Source: JAYTQG01 sp043746815
Lineage (GTDB): Bacteria; Actinomycetota; Thermoleophilia; Miltoncostaeales; Miltoncostaeaceae
DNA length: 26,384 nucleotides
Direction of reading: 5' to 3'
Assembly (NCBI GenBank): GCA_043746815.1
Contig: JAYTQG010000066.1
Span: 1-26,384, forward strand
Every line of letters begins with the position of its first letter. The first letter of the stretch is position 1. A model generated the notes under the pieces. The model saw only the letters and a list, made by a program, of their open reading frames with translations. It did not search any database and was not told where the DNA came from. Below are positions 1 to 7,132 of this stretch, piece by piece. Made by a program: the position numbers and the translations under genes.

Positions 1-696
1 ACGCTGAAGGCCGTCCGGCCGGGATCGAATTCCCCGCAAGGGGCATGGGTTGGCGTCTCGGCCCGAGCCGCGGTGCTGGCCTACAACACCGACCAGGTCA
101 AGAAGTCGACCCTGCCGAAGTCGCTGCTGGATCTCGCGAAGCCGGCCTGGAAGGGGAAGTTCGGGTTCGCGACAACCGAGACCGACTTCCAACCGCTGAT
201 CGCTGCGGTGACCGCGCTGAAGGGGCGTCCGACGGCCGAGCGTTGGCTCACCGCGCTGAAAGACCAGGGCCGCGTCTACGAGGATAACGAGGCCTTGGTG
301 GCGGCGGTCAACCGGGGCGAGATCGCGACCGGCGTGATGGTTCACTACTACTGGTTCCGACTTCGCGACGAGATCGGCGCGAAGAACATTCACTCCGCGC
401 TGCACTACTTTGCACCGAGGGATCCTGGGGCACTGGTGGACGTATCCGGAGCCGCGGCACTCAAGTCCAGCAAGAAGGCGAAGTTGGGGCAACGGTTCCT
501 GGCCTACCTTGTCAGCAAACCCGCTCAGATGATCGTCGCCACCACCGAGAGTTACGAGTACCCGCTTGGCTCTGGTGTCACCACCACCAAGCCCCTTCGT
601 CCCTTTGCGTCCTTGCGTCCGCCAGCGGTGAGCGTCTCGGACCTCGGCAACGGGCGCGCGTCGCTACGCCTCCTGCAGGACGTCGGCTTGCTTTAG
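1..696 (+). CDS. ABC transporter substrate-binding protein, ferric-iron (FbpA/FutA) type, 5'-truncated by window edge
   Basis: The reading frame is already open at base 1 and ends in TAG at 694-696, so only the C-terminal 231 residues or so are present. The fragment reads WVGVSARAAVLAYNTD, then an aligned K-S-LPKSLLDLAKPAWKGK segment, then the ATTETDFQPL segment, which is the hinge-and-second-lobe pattern of periplasmic or lipoprotein Fe(III)-binding proteins of ABC importers. A tail of the KPLRPFASL type followed by SVSDLG and LLQDVGLL is also typical of that family. Such proteins capture Fe3+ (or a related small ligand) outside the membrane and deliver it to a permease/ATPase pair, which would lie upstream of the window or elsewhere. 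The signal sequence is not visible. Ligand specificity cannot be read from the fragment; thiamine or spermidine-type binding proteins share the fold. Confidence 0.85.
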   Translation, partial: TLKAVRPGSNSPQGAWVGVSARAAVLAYNTDQVKKSTLPKSLLDLAKPAWKGKFGFATTETDFQPLIAAVTALKGRPTAERWLTALKDQGRVYEDNEALVAAVNRGEIATGVMVHYYWFRLRDEIGAKNIHSALHYFAPRDPGALVDVSGAAALKSSKKAKLGQRFLAYLVSKPAQMIVATTESYEYPLGSGVTTTKPLRPFASLRPPAVSVSDLGNGRASLRLLQDVGLL

Positions 697-697
697 T

Positions 698-714
698 GGC
701 CTGATGCCTAGGCC
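698..714. terminator. weak hairpin between convergent genes
   Basis: GGCCT (698-702) and AGGCC (710-714) form a 5-bp stem with a 7-nt loop exactly between two converging genes, overlapping the stop codon of the minus-strand gene. There is no T-run on either side, so a terminator role is only a possibility. Confidence 0.25.
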
Positions 715-1703
715 TGAATGGTTACCAGCGTGCCGTCCGGGATCAGCCGGGCGGCGCGCATGACGTCACGGTTATCGAGGTGAACGCAGCCGAAGCTCTG
801 CGCTGTCCCGATGCTTGAGGGCCGGTTTGTTCCATGGATGGCCAGTCGCCCATCGCCACCGTCGAACTGCTTCAGAACATCCGAGTGGCCAGTCAGAACG
901 ATGACCATCGGCCCATACGGGCCGCCGACGGAGGTCGGGATGTGGCTCTCCACGCCGTAGCGTCCATTGGGTGTTGGGGTCGTCGGGGAGCCGACGCCCG
1001 CGACCATCGTCGCCACGACACGGCCCGCACGCAGGATCTGCATTCGGTGCGCTGACTGATCGACAAGGACACGAACTGGGCTTCGGGCGATGTCCAAATA
1101 CTGGTCGGGCACCCATCCCTCCAGGCCGTTCGGACGTGTTGAGAGAAGGACCTTTGCCCAGAGTTTGCCGTGCACGCGCCGGACGTCGGTGATGACAACC
1201 CACTTGGTCCCGCCGAGAAGCTCGGATTGTCCCTTCAGGGTGCCAACAGCTGGCGCATCGCGGCTCGGCCGGATTCGGGCATGCATGCGGTCTATGAAGA
1301 CGCGAGCGCGAAAGTCGCCGACACTGGACGGGCCTGTCCAGCCAGCGGTCATTTGAGTGGGAGGCGAGACACCGCCGGTTGTCCGACCGTCCTGGGTGGT
1401 CACGTCCACCCGGCAGCGCAGTAGGCCCCCTGGCTCGGCCGGGTTGACCGTGTAGGTCGCGCCAGATGTATCGGGGAGGGCGGTCCAGCGTCCGTCCGTG
1501 TCCTTGGACTCCCAGCGGACCGATGCGTGCGCGGAGCTTGGCAGCCGGGCCGTGCAGGTCACGTCCTGGCCGGGGCGAGGCAGACCGCTAACCACGGGGA
1601 TAACGGTTGGAGCTTGAGGGCGGGAGGAACCTCCGCATGCCGTCAACCCACCCGCGAGCGCCAATAGCGCGACGCATGCAGCGGTGCGAGAGGCCCGCCT
1701 CAT
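708..1703 (-). CDS. L,D-transpeptidase (YkuD) domain lipoprotein with Ig-like and SH3-like domains
   Basis: The 331-residue product starts with a lipoprotein signal: arginines, a hydrophobic stretch and a lipobox LTAC with Cys23. An Ig-like segment (about 34-105) is followed by an SH3b-like segment (about 132-205, ending GLEGWVPDQYL) and a YkuD catalytic domain (about 209-331). The active-site block has H290-G and S303-F-G-C306-V-H308, so the putative nucleophile Cys306 is kept. The usual SHGC[IV]R motif has Phe in place of the second His and His in place of Arg. YkuD enzymes cross-link peptidoglycan stem peptides (3-3 bonds) or attach proteins to them outside the membrane. The ATG overlaps the stop of the HD-GYP gene upstream by 4 nt (ATGA), so the two are translationally coupled. 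Activity is uncertain because of the altered motif. Confidence 0.85.
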   Translation of the reverse strand: MRRASRTAACVALLALAGGLTACGGSSRPQAPTVIPVVSGLPRPGQDVTCTARLPSSAHASVRWESKDTDGRWTALPDTSGATYTVNPAEPGGLLRCRVDVTTQDGRTTGGVSPPTQMTAGWTGPSSVGDFRARVFIDRMHARIRPSRDAPAVGTLKGQSELLGGTKWVVITDVRRVHGKLWAKVLLSTRPNGLEGWVPDQYLDIARSPVRVLVDQSAHRMQILRAGRVVATMVAGVGSPTTPTPNGRYGVESHIPTSVGGPYGPMVIVLTGHSDVLKQFDGGDGRLAIHGTNRPSSIGTAQSFGCVHLDNRDVMRAARLIPDGTLVTIQA

Positions 1704-3079
1704 TGCGGGCGCGTCACCTCAATGAGGGCCGCGTACGCCTCGGGGCTAAACGCGGTATCGATCTCGGCGCGAATGATGCTCAGGGCTTTTTCGCGACTCA
1801 TGGCATCACGATAGGGACGCTCGGCGGTGAGCGCGTCGTACACGTCAGCCACGGCGAGGATCTGGGCGCCCTTCGGAATTCGACGACCGGTGAGGCCGCG
1901 GGGGTAGCCACTGCCATCGAGACGTTCGTGGTGGGCACCGGCCATCGCCGCCCAAGGGGCGAACAGCGGGATGCTCGCGAGGACCTGTTCGCTGACCAGG
2001 GCGTGGCGTTTGATGTGATCGAACTCCTCGTCGGTCAGTCGCCCAGGTTTGTCGAGGATCTGGCTTGAGACGGCTAACTTGCCGATGTCGTGGAGGAGGG
2101 CAACCCTGCGGTAGTCGGCTGCCACATGCTCGGGCATGCCGAGGATGCGTGCTGCGGCAGTTGCGACGTGGGCAACCCGATGGCTGTGCAAGTTCGTCCA
2201 GGGGGACTTTGCGTCAACCACCAGTGCGAAGGCCTCAGCGACGCGGTCGAGGTGTTCCTCGCTGGCCTGGATTACCCGATCAGCAGGTTCAAGCGCGCCG
2301 ACCGAGTCGGCCAAACGATCGCTGGCGTCGAGCCGTTCCCACAGCGGGTCCCCGTCGCTCAGACCGAGGACGATGCCGGCAAGGTCGGGGTCGAACCACC
2401 GTCCACGGCGGCCCTGGACCATGGAGCGGGCAGCGTCTCGCCCACGTGCACTCAGGAAAATGTCGACGTTCTGCGCGAGGCAACCAATCCGCGCGAGAAG
2501 GGGGATGGCGTCGCCAACGAGCCCTTCAGGATAGCCGCCACCGTCCCAGTGTTCGTCAAGGCCCATGATGGTCTCGGACGTCCCACGATCAAGCCCGAGT
2601 GCGCGGACGACGTTTGCTCCCTGTTGACACCGCGCAGCGACGATTTCGGGTGCCGCTTCGCGGAAGGCGCGTCCGCTACGGACTGCTGCACGGGCGTTGC
2701 GCAGGCCCCCGGCGGATCGAAGGAGGTAGGCGATGGACTCGCGCGGGCGGCTGAAATTCACCAGCTTCGCGTCTTGTCTGAGGCCAATGTCGTCGGCGCT
2801 GAAGATTGCGGCCGTGCGGCTCGCGCTCTTCGTGCAGCCGGAATCCTTGAGCAGCAGGCCGTAAAAGAGTGACGCGCGGTCGGTCGCATCGAGGCCAACC
2901 TGATAGGCGATCCGCATGCCAATCAAGACGGTGCGCTGCGCATGACCGACGGGCTGGCCCTCGGTCAAGTCGAGGGCACGTGAGAGCCCGCCGACGACGT
3001 CCGAGAGTCGAAATACCCGAGTGCGTTCCGGCGGGCGCGCTGGCGCCGGGGGACGCGTGAGTGTTGTTGTTGGTTCCAA
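1700..3079 (-). CDS. tandem HD-GYP protein (probable cyclic-dinucleotide phosphodiesterase)
   Basis: 459 residues. The C-terminal half is a full HD-GYP domain: H298/H300, H330-D331-IGK, H355/H359, H383-H384-E385, DGSGYP at 388-393 and D412. HD-GYP enzymes hydrolyse c-di-GMP (some 3'3'-cGAMP) in the cytoplasm with a metal centre. The N-terminal half (about 25-230) reads as a second, decayed copy. It keeps H46 and DEHWDGGGYP (175-184), but the HD pair is K78-D79 and the double His before the GYP is gone. No receiver, PAS or membrane segment is seen. The only in-frame start is TTG at 3079; an in-frame TGA lies 10-12 nt upstream, and no strong ribosome-binding site is visible. The gene overlaps the transpeptidase gene, linking second-messenger turnover to an envelope enzyme. 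Confidence 0.88.
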   Translation of the reverse strand: MEPTTTLTRPPAPARPPERTRVFRLSDVVGGLSRALDLTEGQPVGHAQRTVLIGMRIAYQVGLDATDRASLFYGLLLKDSGCTKSASRTAAIFSADDIGLRQDAKLVNFSRPRESIAYLLRSAGGLRNARAAVRSGRAFREAAPEIVAARCQQGANVVRALGLDRGTSETIMGLDEHWDGGGYPEGLVGDAIPLLARIGCLAQNVDIFLSARGRDAARSMVQGRRGRWFDPDLAGIVLGLSDGDPLWERLDASDRLADSVGALEPADRVIQASEEHLDRVAEAFALVVDAKSPWTNLHSHRVAHVATAAARILGMPEHVAADYRRVALLHDIGKLAVSSQILDKPGRLTDEEFDHIKRHALVSEQVLASIPLFAPWAAMAGAHHERLDGSGYPRGLTGRRIPKGAQILAVADVYDALTAERPYRDAMSREKALSIIRAEIDTAFSPEAYAALIEVTRPQ

Positions 3080-3265
3080 CTGGGACGCTCAGTTCCGTTG
3101 ATCGGCCTCGTACCGTTCTTCTTCGGCACGCGCGCGCCCCGGATTGAACGGGCAGGGATACGCTGGCCCGAATCCGGCGACACGGCCCACGGGCAGCTGA
3201 TTCGTGATGGGACAAAACGTAGGTTGCAAGCGGTTCTCGAAGATCTTACGGTCTGGAAAACTCTG

Positions 3266-3295
3266 CTCGACCGCAGGGCCGTGCGGGGCTACAGT
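3266..3295 (+). promoter_or_regulatory. candidate leaderless promoter of egtB
   Basis: TACAGT (3290-3295) fits the TAnnnT -10 pattern and is preceded after 18 bases by CTCGAC (3266-3271), a partial TTGACn -35. Only 7 bases separate the -10 from the egtB ATG at 3303, so transcription would begin at or next to the start codon. No Shine-Dalgarno sequence is visible before egtB, which agrees with a leaderless mRNA. Confidence 0.45.
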
Positions 3296-3302
3296 GACGC
3301 GA

Positions 3303-4610
3303 ATGACGACCCTCCAAGACCGCATCGCCGGGCGTCTCGCCAACGTCCGCAGCCGAACCTTGACCCTGGTCGGCGCCCTTGACGAGGCCAGTCTTCGGGC
3401 CGCGCCGGATCCGATCATGAGCCCACCGCTCTGGGACCTTGGTCACATTGCGGCCTTCGAGGAGCTCTGGCTTACCCAGCGGGTCGCTGGTCGCCCATCA
3501 CGGTATCCGGAGCTTCAGGCGACCTATGACGCCTTTGAGACGCCGCGCGCCCAGCGGGCATCGGTGGAAATCCTCGGACCGACTGCATCCCGCGACTACC
3601 TCGAGGCGGTACGGGCGGAGTCGCTCGACCTTCTCCGCACCGCGGATCTGGCTGAGAGCAACGATCCGTTGATCCGGGATGGGGTCGTCTTCGAACTGGT
3701 CGCTGAGCATGAAGCCCAACACGCCGAGACGATCTTGCAGACACTCCAGCTCCGGCCAGCGGGCGGCTATGTGCCGCCCTCGCGCATGTCGCGGCACCCC
3801 GTTGGCATCCAGGGTCCCACTCAGATCACCATCCCTGGCGGGACCTTTTCGATGGGCGCAGGGAAGGGTGAGTTTGCGTACGACTGCGAACGACCCCGCC
3901 ACGCCCGCGACGTCGCCTCATTTCGGATCGCACGAACTCTGGTGTCGAACGGCGACCACCTGGCGTTTATGGCCGATGGGGGATACCGTCGCCCTGAACT
4001 CTGGAGCCCGGCAGGCGCAGCCTGGCTGCAACAGGCAGGAGCTGAGGCGCCGCTCTACTGGGAGCGAGACGGTGAGGGAAGCTGGGCCGTTCGCTCGTTC
4101 AACCGAATTCGTGCCGTCGAGCCGGACGGGGTGCTTTGCCACGTCTCCTGGTTTGAGGCGGATGCGCACGCGCGCTGGGCCGGCGGGCGCCTGCCAACGG
4201 AAGTCGAGTGGGAGCGCGCAGCGACCTTCGGCGCAGTCGCTGATGGCTGTGCCTATCCATGGGGCGTCGACATGAGCGCCGAGCGCGCCAACCTCGGGGC
4301 GATGAGCTTTGAGACTGCACCGTCGGGTGCGTATCCAGCAGGGGCGAGCCCATCAGGATGTCTCCAGATGATCGGCGATGTCTGGGAGTGGACCTCGACC
4401 CCGTTTGAGGGATACCCCGGCTTTCGAGCGTTTCCGTACCCGGAGTACGCGGAGGTCTTTTTCGGTCGGGGCTATCCCGTGCTTCGAGGTGGCTCGTGGG
4501 CCACTCAGACCGTCGCTGCGCGGACAACGTTTCGCAACTGGGACCTTCCTGAGCGTCGCCAAATCTTCGCCGGGCTGCGGGTGGCCTGGGACGAACCAGA
4601 GGACATTTGA
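3303..4610 (+). CDS. egtB: ergothioneine biosynthesis sulfoxide synthase EgtB
   Basis: 435 residues, the normal family length. A DinB-like N-terminal domain supplies the non-haem iron ligands: H48 in WDLGHIA, and H136/H140 in the HX3HXE motif EHEAQHAE. An FGE-sulfatase-like C-terminal domain follows, with GGTFSMG, GGRLPTEVEWERAA, GDVWEWTSTPF, VLRGGSW and RNWDLPERRQIFAGLR. EgtB joins hercynine (trimethylhistidine) to the thiol of gamma-glutamylcysteine or cysteine with O2 to give a sulfoxide. The spacing of D414 and R418 resembles the acidic/basic pair that binds gamma-glutamylcysteine in mycobacterial EgtB, from memory. The start at 3303 is chosen because the conserved domain begins there and the leaderless promoter abuts it; upstream ATG codons at 3204 and 3207 would add an unconserved tail. 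The stop overlaps the egtD start (TGATG). Confidence 0.95.
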   Translation: MTTLQDRIAGRLANVRSRTLTLVGALDEASLRAAPDPIMSPPLWDLGHIAAFEELWLTQRVAGRPSRYPELQATYDAFETPRAQRASVEILGPTASRDYLEAVRAESLDLLRTADLAESNDPLIRDGVVFELVAEHEAQHAETILQTLQLRPAGGYVPPSRMSRHPVGIQGPTQITIPGGTFSMGAGKGEFAYDCERPRHARDVASFRIARTLVSNGDHLAFMADGGYRRPELWSPAGAAWLQQAGAEAPLYWERDGEGSWAVRSFNRIRAVEPDGVLCHVSWFEADAHARWAGGRLPTEVEWERAATFGAVADGCAYPWGVDMSAERANLGAMSFETAPSGAYPAGASPSGCLQMIGDVWEWTSTPFEGYPGFRAFPYPEYAEVFFGRGYPVLRGGSWATQTVAARTTFRNWDLPERRQIFAGLRVAWDEPEDI

Positions 4611-5614
4611 TGACCACCCTCGCGAGCGCGCCGCGCCCTGCGTACCGCTTGGATTGTCACGTGGCGCCCGGCAACCGGGCCACCAGCATTGCTGGCGACG
4701 TTCGGAGTGGCCTTGGCCGGACTCCGCGTTCGCTCTCGCCCAAGTACTTTTACGACGAGCGCGGCTGCGATCTCTTCGAGCAAATCACGCGCCTTCCTGA
4801 GTACTACCAAACGCGGACGGAACTCGCGATCCTGCGTGACGTCGCGCCCGGGCTGATTGCCCGGCACGCCCCCAGCGAACTGATCGAGTTGGGCTCGGGC
4901 AGCTCGACGAAGACATCAGCGCTGCTCGATCCGATGGCAGATGAGGGGTTCCTGCGTCGCTACGTGCCGTTCGACATTGCCCCTGAGGCGTTACTCGCCG
5001 CCGCGGCCCGGGTTGCGGGTGACTACCCGGGGCTGGAAATCCACGCCGTCGCTGGGGATTTTGGCATCCACCTTGACCGAATCCCAACGCCGACTGAGGA
5101 TCGGCGGCTGGTTGCATTCCTTGGGGGAACGATCGGCAACTTCCGGCCCGCGGAGCGTCACGCGTTTCTTCGAGAGGTACGGGGGCTCCTCTCGCCCGGG
5201 GACCTCGTTCTCATTGGGACCGATCTTGTCGGTGACGTTCGGCGCACTGAGGCTGCCTACAACGATTCTCGGGGTATCACCGCAGCCTTCAACCGAAACG
5301 TGCTTCGGGTAGTGAACGGAGAACTCGGTGGAAACTTCGTTCCGGCCAACTTCGAACACGTCGCCCGGTTTGAGGCCGAGCCAGCGTGGATTGAGATGCG
5401 CCTTCGTGCCATGAGTCGCCAGTACGTTCGGCTTGAGGCGCTTGAGATGGACATCGAGATCGCGGCGGGCGAGGAAATCCTCACGGAGATCTCGGCGAAG
5501 TTCACCAGAGATCAGGTGGCCCAGATGTACGCCGAGTCGGGATTTGCGCTCTCGGAATGGCACACGGATAGCGACCGACGCTTCGCAGTGTCGGTCGCCA
5601 CCGCGGTGGACTAA
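4610..5614 (+). CDS. egtD: L-histidine N-alpha-methyltransferase EgtD
   Basis: 334 residues from the ATG at 4610, which shares its A with the egtB TGA; the TTG just before it is the less likely start. EgtD uses three SAM molecules to convert histidine to hercynine, the substrate of EgtB. Visible motifs are SPKYFYDERGCDLFEQI and TRLPEYYQTRTE (histidine-binding region), ELGSGSSTKT (SAM loop), FDIAP, FLGGTIGNF, DLVGD, and a late LEMDIEIAAGEEI segment followed by EISAKF. The two-gene set covers both committed steps. No egtA (gamma-glutamylcysteine ligase), egtC (amidohydrolase) or egtE (lyase) is seen in the window, so those steps must be encoded elsewhere or bypassed. The stop TAA overlaps tail-to-tail with the stop of the convergent CopC-like gene. 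Confidence 0.96.
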   Translation: MTTLASAPRPAYRLDCHVAPGNRATSIAGDVRSGLGRTPRSLSPKYFYDERGCDLFEQITRLPEYYQTRTELAILRDVAPGLIARHAPSELIELGSGSSTKTSALLDPMADEGFLRRYVPFDIAPEALLAAAARVAGDYPGLEIHAVAGDFGIHLDRIPTPTEDRRLVAFLGGTIGNFRPAERHAFLREVRGLLSPGDLVLIGTDLVGDVRRTEAAYNDSRGITAAFNRNVLRVVNGELGGNFVPANFEHVARFEAEPAWIEMRLRAMSRQYVRLEALEMDIEIAAGEEILTEISAKFTRDQVAQMYAESGFALSEWHTDSDRRFAVSVATAVD

Positions 5615-6081
5615 GCGATCGGGCGCAAGCGCTTCACCGTGAAGGTGAAGGTTCCGGCCATGACGTGCGAGTCGGCACCTTGCACCTTCCAAGCGACCGT
5701 GTAGTGACCGGGTGCCCCGGGAGAGGTCAGCACCACGACCTGGTGAGCGTTTTTCGCGTTGACCTTGGCCGAGCGAGCGATCTGCCCCCCGGCCTTGCGC
5801 GTCACGGTGACCTTCACGACCCGAAGGAGTGTTCCCTCGTAGGTGATCGTGATGTGCGTTGGCGGTGAGGCGACACTCGCGCCCGCAGCGGGCACGGTAC
5901 TGACAACTTCGGTGTGGCCGAGGGCTGGACCGGGGACCCCAAGGAGCGTCGCGGCTGCGACGGCGACGAGGAACGAGACACGAGTGGCTGGACCCCTCCA
6001 AACTGAAGACAGTGGGTGCTCCGATCCGGCCTGGAGCGGGAGCGTCACGGGGGGTGCAGGGGGTGGTCTCACCGTTAACAC
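5611..6081 (-). CDS. CopC-like exported copper-binding domain protein
   Basis: 156 residues from the first GTG. A hydrophobic segment (about VSFLVAVAAATLLGVPGPALG) ends just before a His-Thr-Glu sequence that becomes the mature N terminus, as in CopC, where His1 binds Cu(II). The rest follows the CopC fold: VVSTVPAAGASV, PTHITITYEG, VTVTRKAGG, GHYTVAWKVQGADSHVMAGTFTFTV. The D-S-H near the end supplies the second copper-ligand cluster. CopC proteins bind or carry copper outside the membrane, often beside CopD; no CopD is fused or adjacent here. GTG codons at 6081 and 6072 are both possible starts; the first overlaps the stop of the upstream PAP2 gene by 7 nt, supporting one operon. Confidence 0.82.
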   Translation of the reverse strand: MLTVRPPPAPPVTLPLQAGSEHPLSSVWRGPATRVSFLVAVAAATLLGVPGPALGHTEVVSTVPAAGASVASPPTHITITYEGTLLRVVKVTVTRKAGGQIARSAKVNAKNAHQVVVLTSPGAPGHYTVAWKVQGADSHVMAGTFTFTVKRLRPIA

Positions 6082-7079
6082 TGTGCCCGCTCACCAGCGG
6101 CTCGGCAAGCGGTCCGTTGTCCCCAGGCTCGCTCTATCCATCCAACGGTGAATACGGTCGCGATGGCGTACACGGCGCCGATCAGGACATCCACGATGTA
6201 GTGCTCGCCGGTGTATACGAGTGCGAACCCCATGGCTAACGGATACGCGGCCAGGAGTGTCCGCGTTGTGCGCCGGGAGGTCCGCCAGAACTGCAGGCAG
6301 ATGAGGAGTGCAAACGCCGCATGAAGCGACGGGACCGCGGCGACGAGGTTCACGGATTCCTGGCCGAGCGTGATGAGGGGCGCGGCTGCGTCAAGCCCGA
6401 TCGCATAGAAGCCTCGGGTGGAGATGCGGGCAATCGGTTCCGTCAATCCCTCCCGGCTTGCAAACCACGGCGGCGCAGCGGGGTACAGGCTGTAGGTGAT
6501 CAGGCTGGCGTATGACAGGACGAGCACACGCCGTGCGAAGGCCGCCCAGCGCGTGCGACTTCGGACGTAGAGGACGCCCGCGATCAGCCAGGGCAGGATG
6601 AAATGTGACGTGTAGACGAGTGAGGAAACCACATCCCACCAATGAAGGTGGTGGGCGTCGTAGAGCTGATCCTGGAGCCACCTCGTGGGGACGTGCCCGC
6701 CGCCCAGCGCGCGATCGACCGCCAGCGGCTGTGTGAGGTGTACGGGCCTGCCCAGGGTGTCTGCGAAGCCGCGCGTGTAGTCGTAGAGAAAGAGGAACCC
6801 CACCCACGGTATCCAGTCAGCGAGTGTCCGCACGATCCGTCGCCAGGGGCTGCCAAGGGTGGCCGCCAGGATCGCCGCCAAAATCCACATGGACTGACGA
6901 ACGCGATCGAACGGAATCCCCTCGGCCCGGCTGGTAGTCGCGAGAGCGGCGAGCCAGACGGCAACAGCGGCGACGCGGATACGAAGCAGGGGCTCCCGGA
7001 CACGTGCCGCCGGCTTGGCGGCGGGAATGGGACGACGCCCGGCGTGGTGGCCTTGAACCTCGTCGGCGACGGACTCCAT
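6075..7079 (-). CDS. PAP2-family membrane phosphatase / inositolphosphotransferase-like protein
   Basis: 334 residues with about six hydrophobic segments. The catalytic motifs of the PAP2 superfamily are PSLHAAF (250-256, His253) and GEHYIVDVLIG (291-301, His293 and Asp297), the C2 and C3 signatures. The long luminal stretch before them (HWWDVVSSLVYTSHFILPW, then LYPAAPPWFASREG) resembles the AUR1/inositol-phosphorylceramide-synthase-like subgroup rather than undecaprenyl-pyrophosphate phosphatases. Known members remove or transfer phosphate-linked head groups on membrane lipids; the substrate here is unknown. The N-terminal 30 residues are polar and cytosolic. It lies 53 nt after the Kelch/YVTN gene and overlaps the CopC-like gene, probably on the same transcript. 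The start is an ATG. Confidence 0.85.
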   Translation of the reverse strand: MESVADEVQGHHAGRRPIPAAKPAARVREPLLRIRVAAVAVWLAALATTSRAEGIPFDRVRQSMWILAAILAATLGSPWRRIVRTLADWIPWVGFLFLYDYTRGFADTLGRPVHLTQPLAVDRALGGGHVPTRWLQDQLYDAHHLHWWDVVSSLVYTSHFILPWLIAGVLYVRSRTRWAAFARRVLVLSYASLITYSLYPAAPPWFASREGLTEPIARISTRGFYAIGLDAAAPLITLGQESVNLVAAVPSLHAAFALLICLQFWRTSRRTTRTLLAAYPLAMGFALVYTGEHYIVDVLIGAVYAIATVFTVGWIERAWGQRTACRAAGERAQC

Positions 7080-7132
7080 AGGCCGATGAGTATGACAACG
7101 AGGAGCGAACCCGCGCCCGAGACGGGGGATCG

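Noticed and set aside
3089..3302. minus-strand frame just before the HD-GYP gene (ending in an EERYEADQRN-like tail)
   Set aside because: No ribosome-binding site, no relatives recognised, and it runs through the egtB promoter; kept only as a remote small-gene possibility.
4991..6094. 367-codon open frame on the minus strand spanning egtD and the CopC-like gene
   Set aside because: It crosses two well-supported genes in the wrong frame and yields a low-complexity product rich in R, G and H without recognisable motifs.
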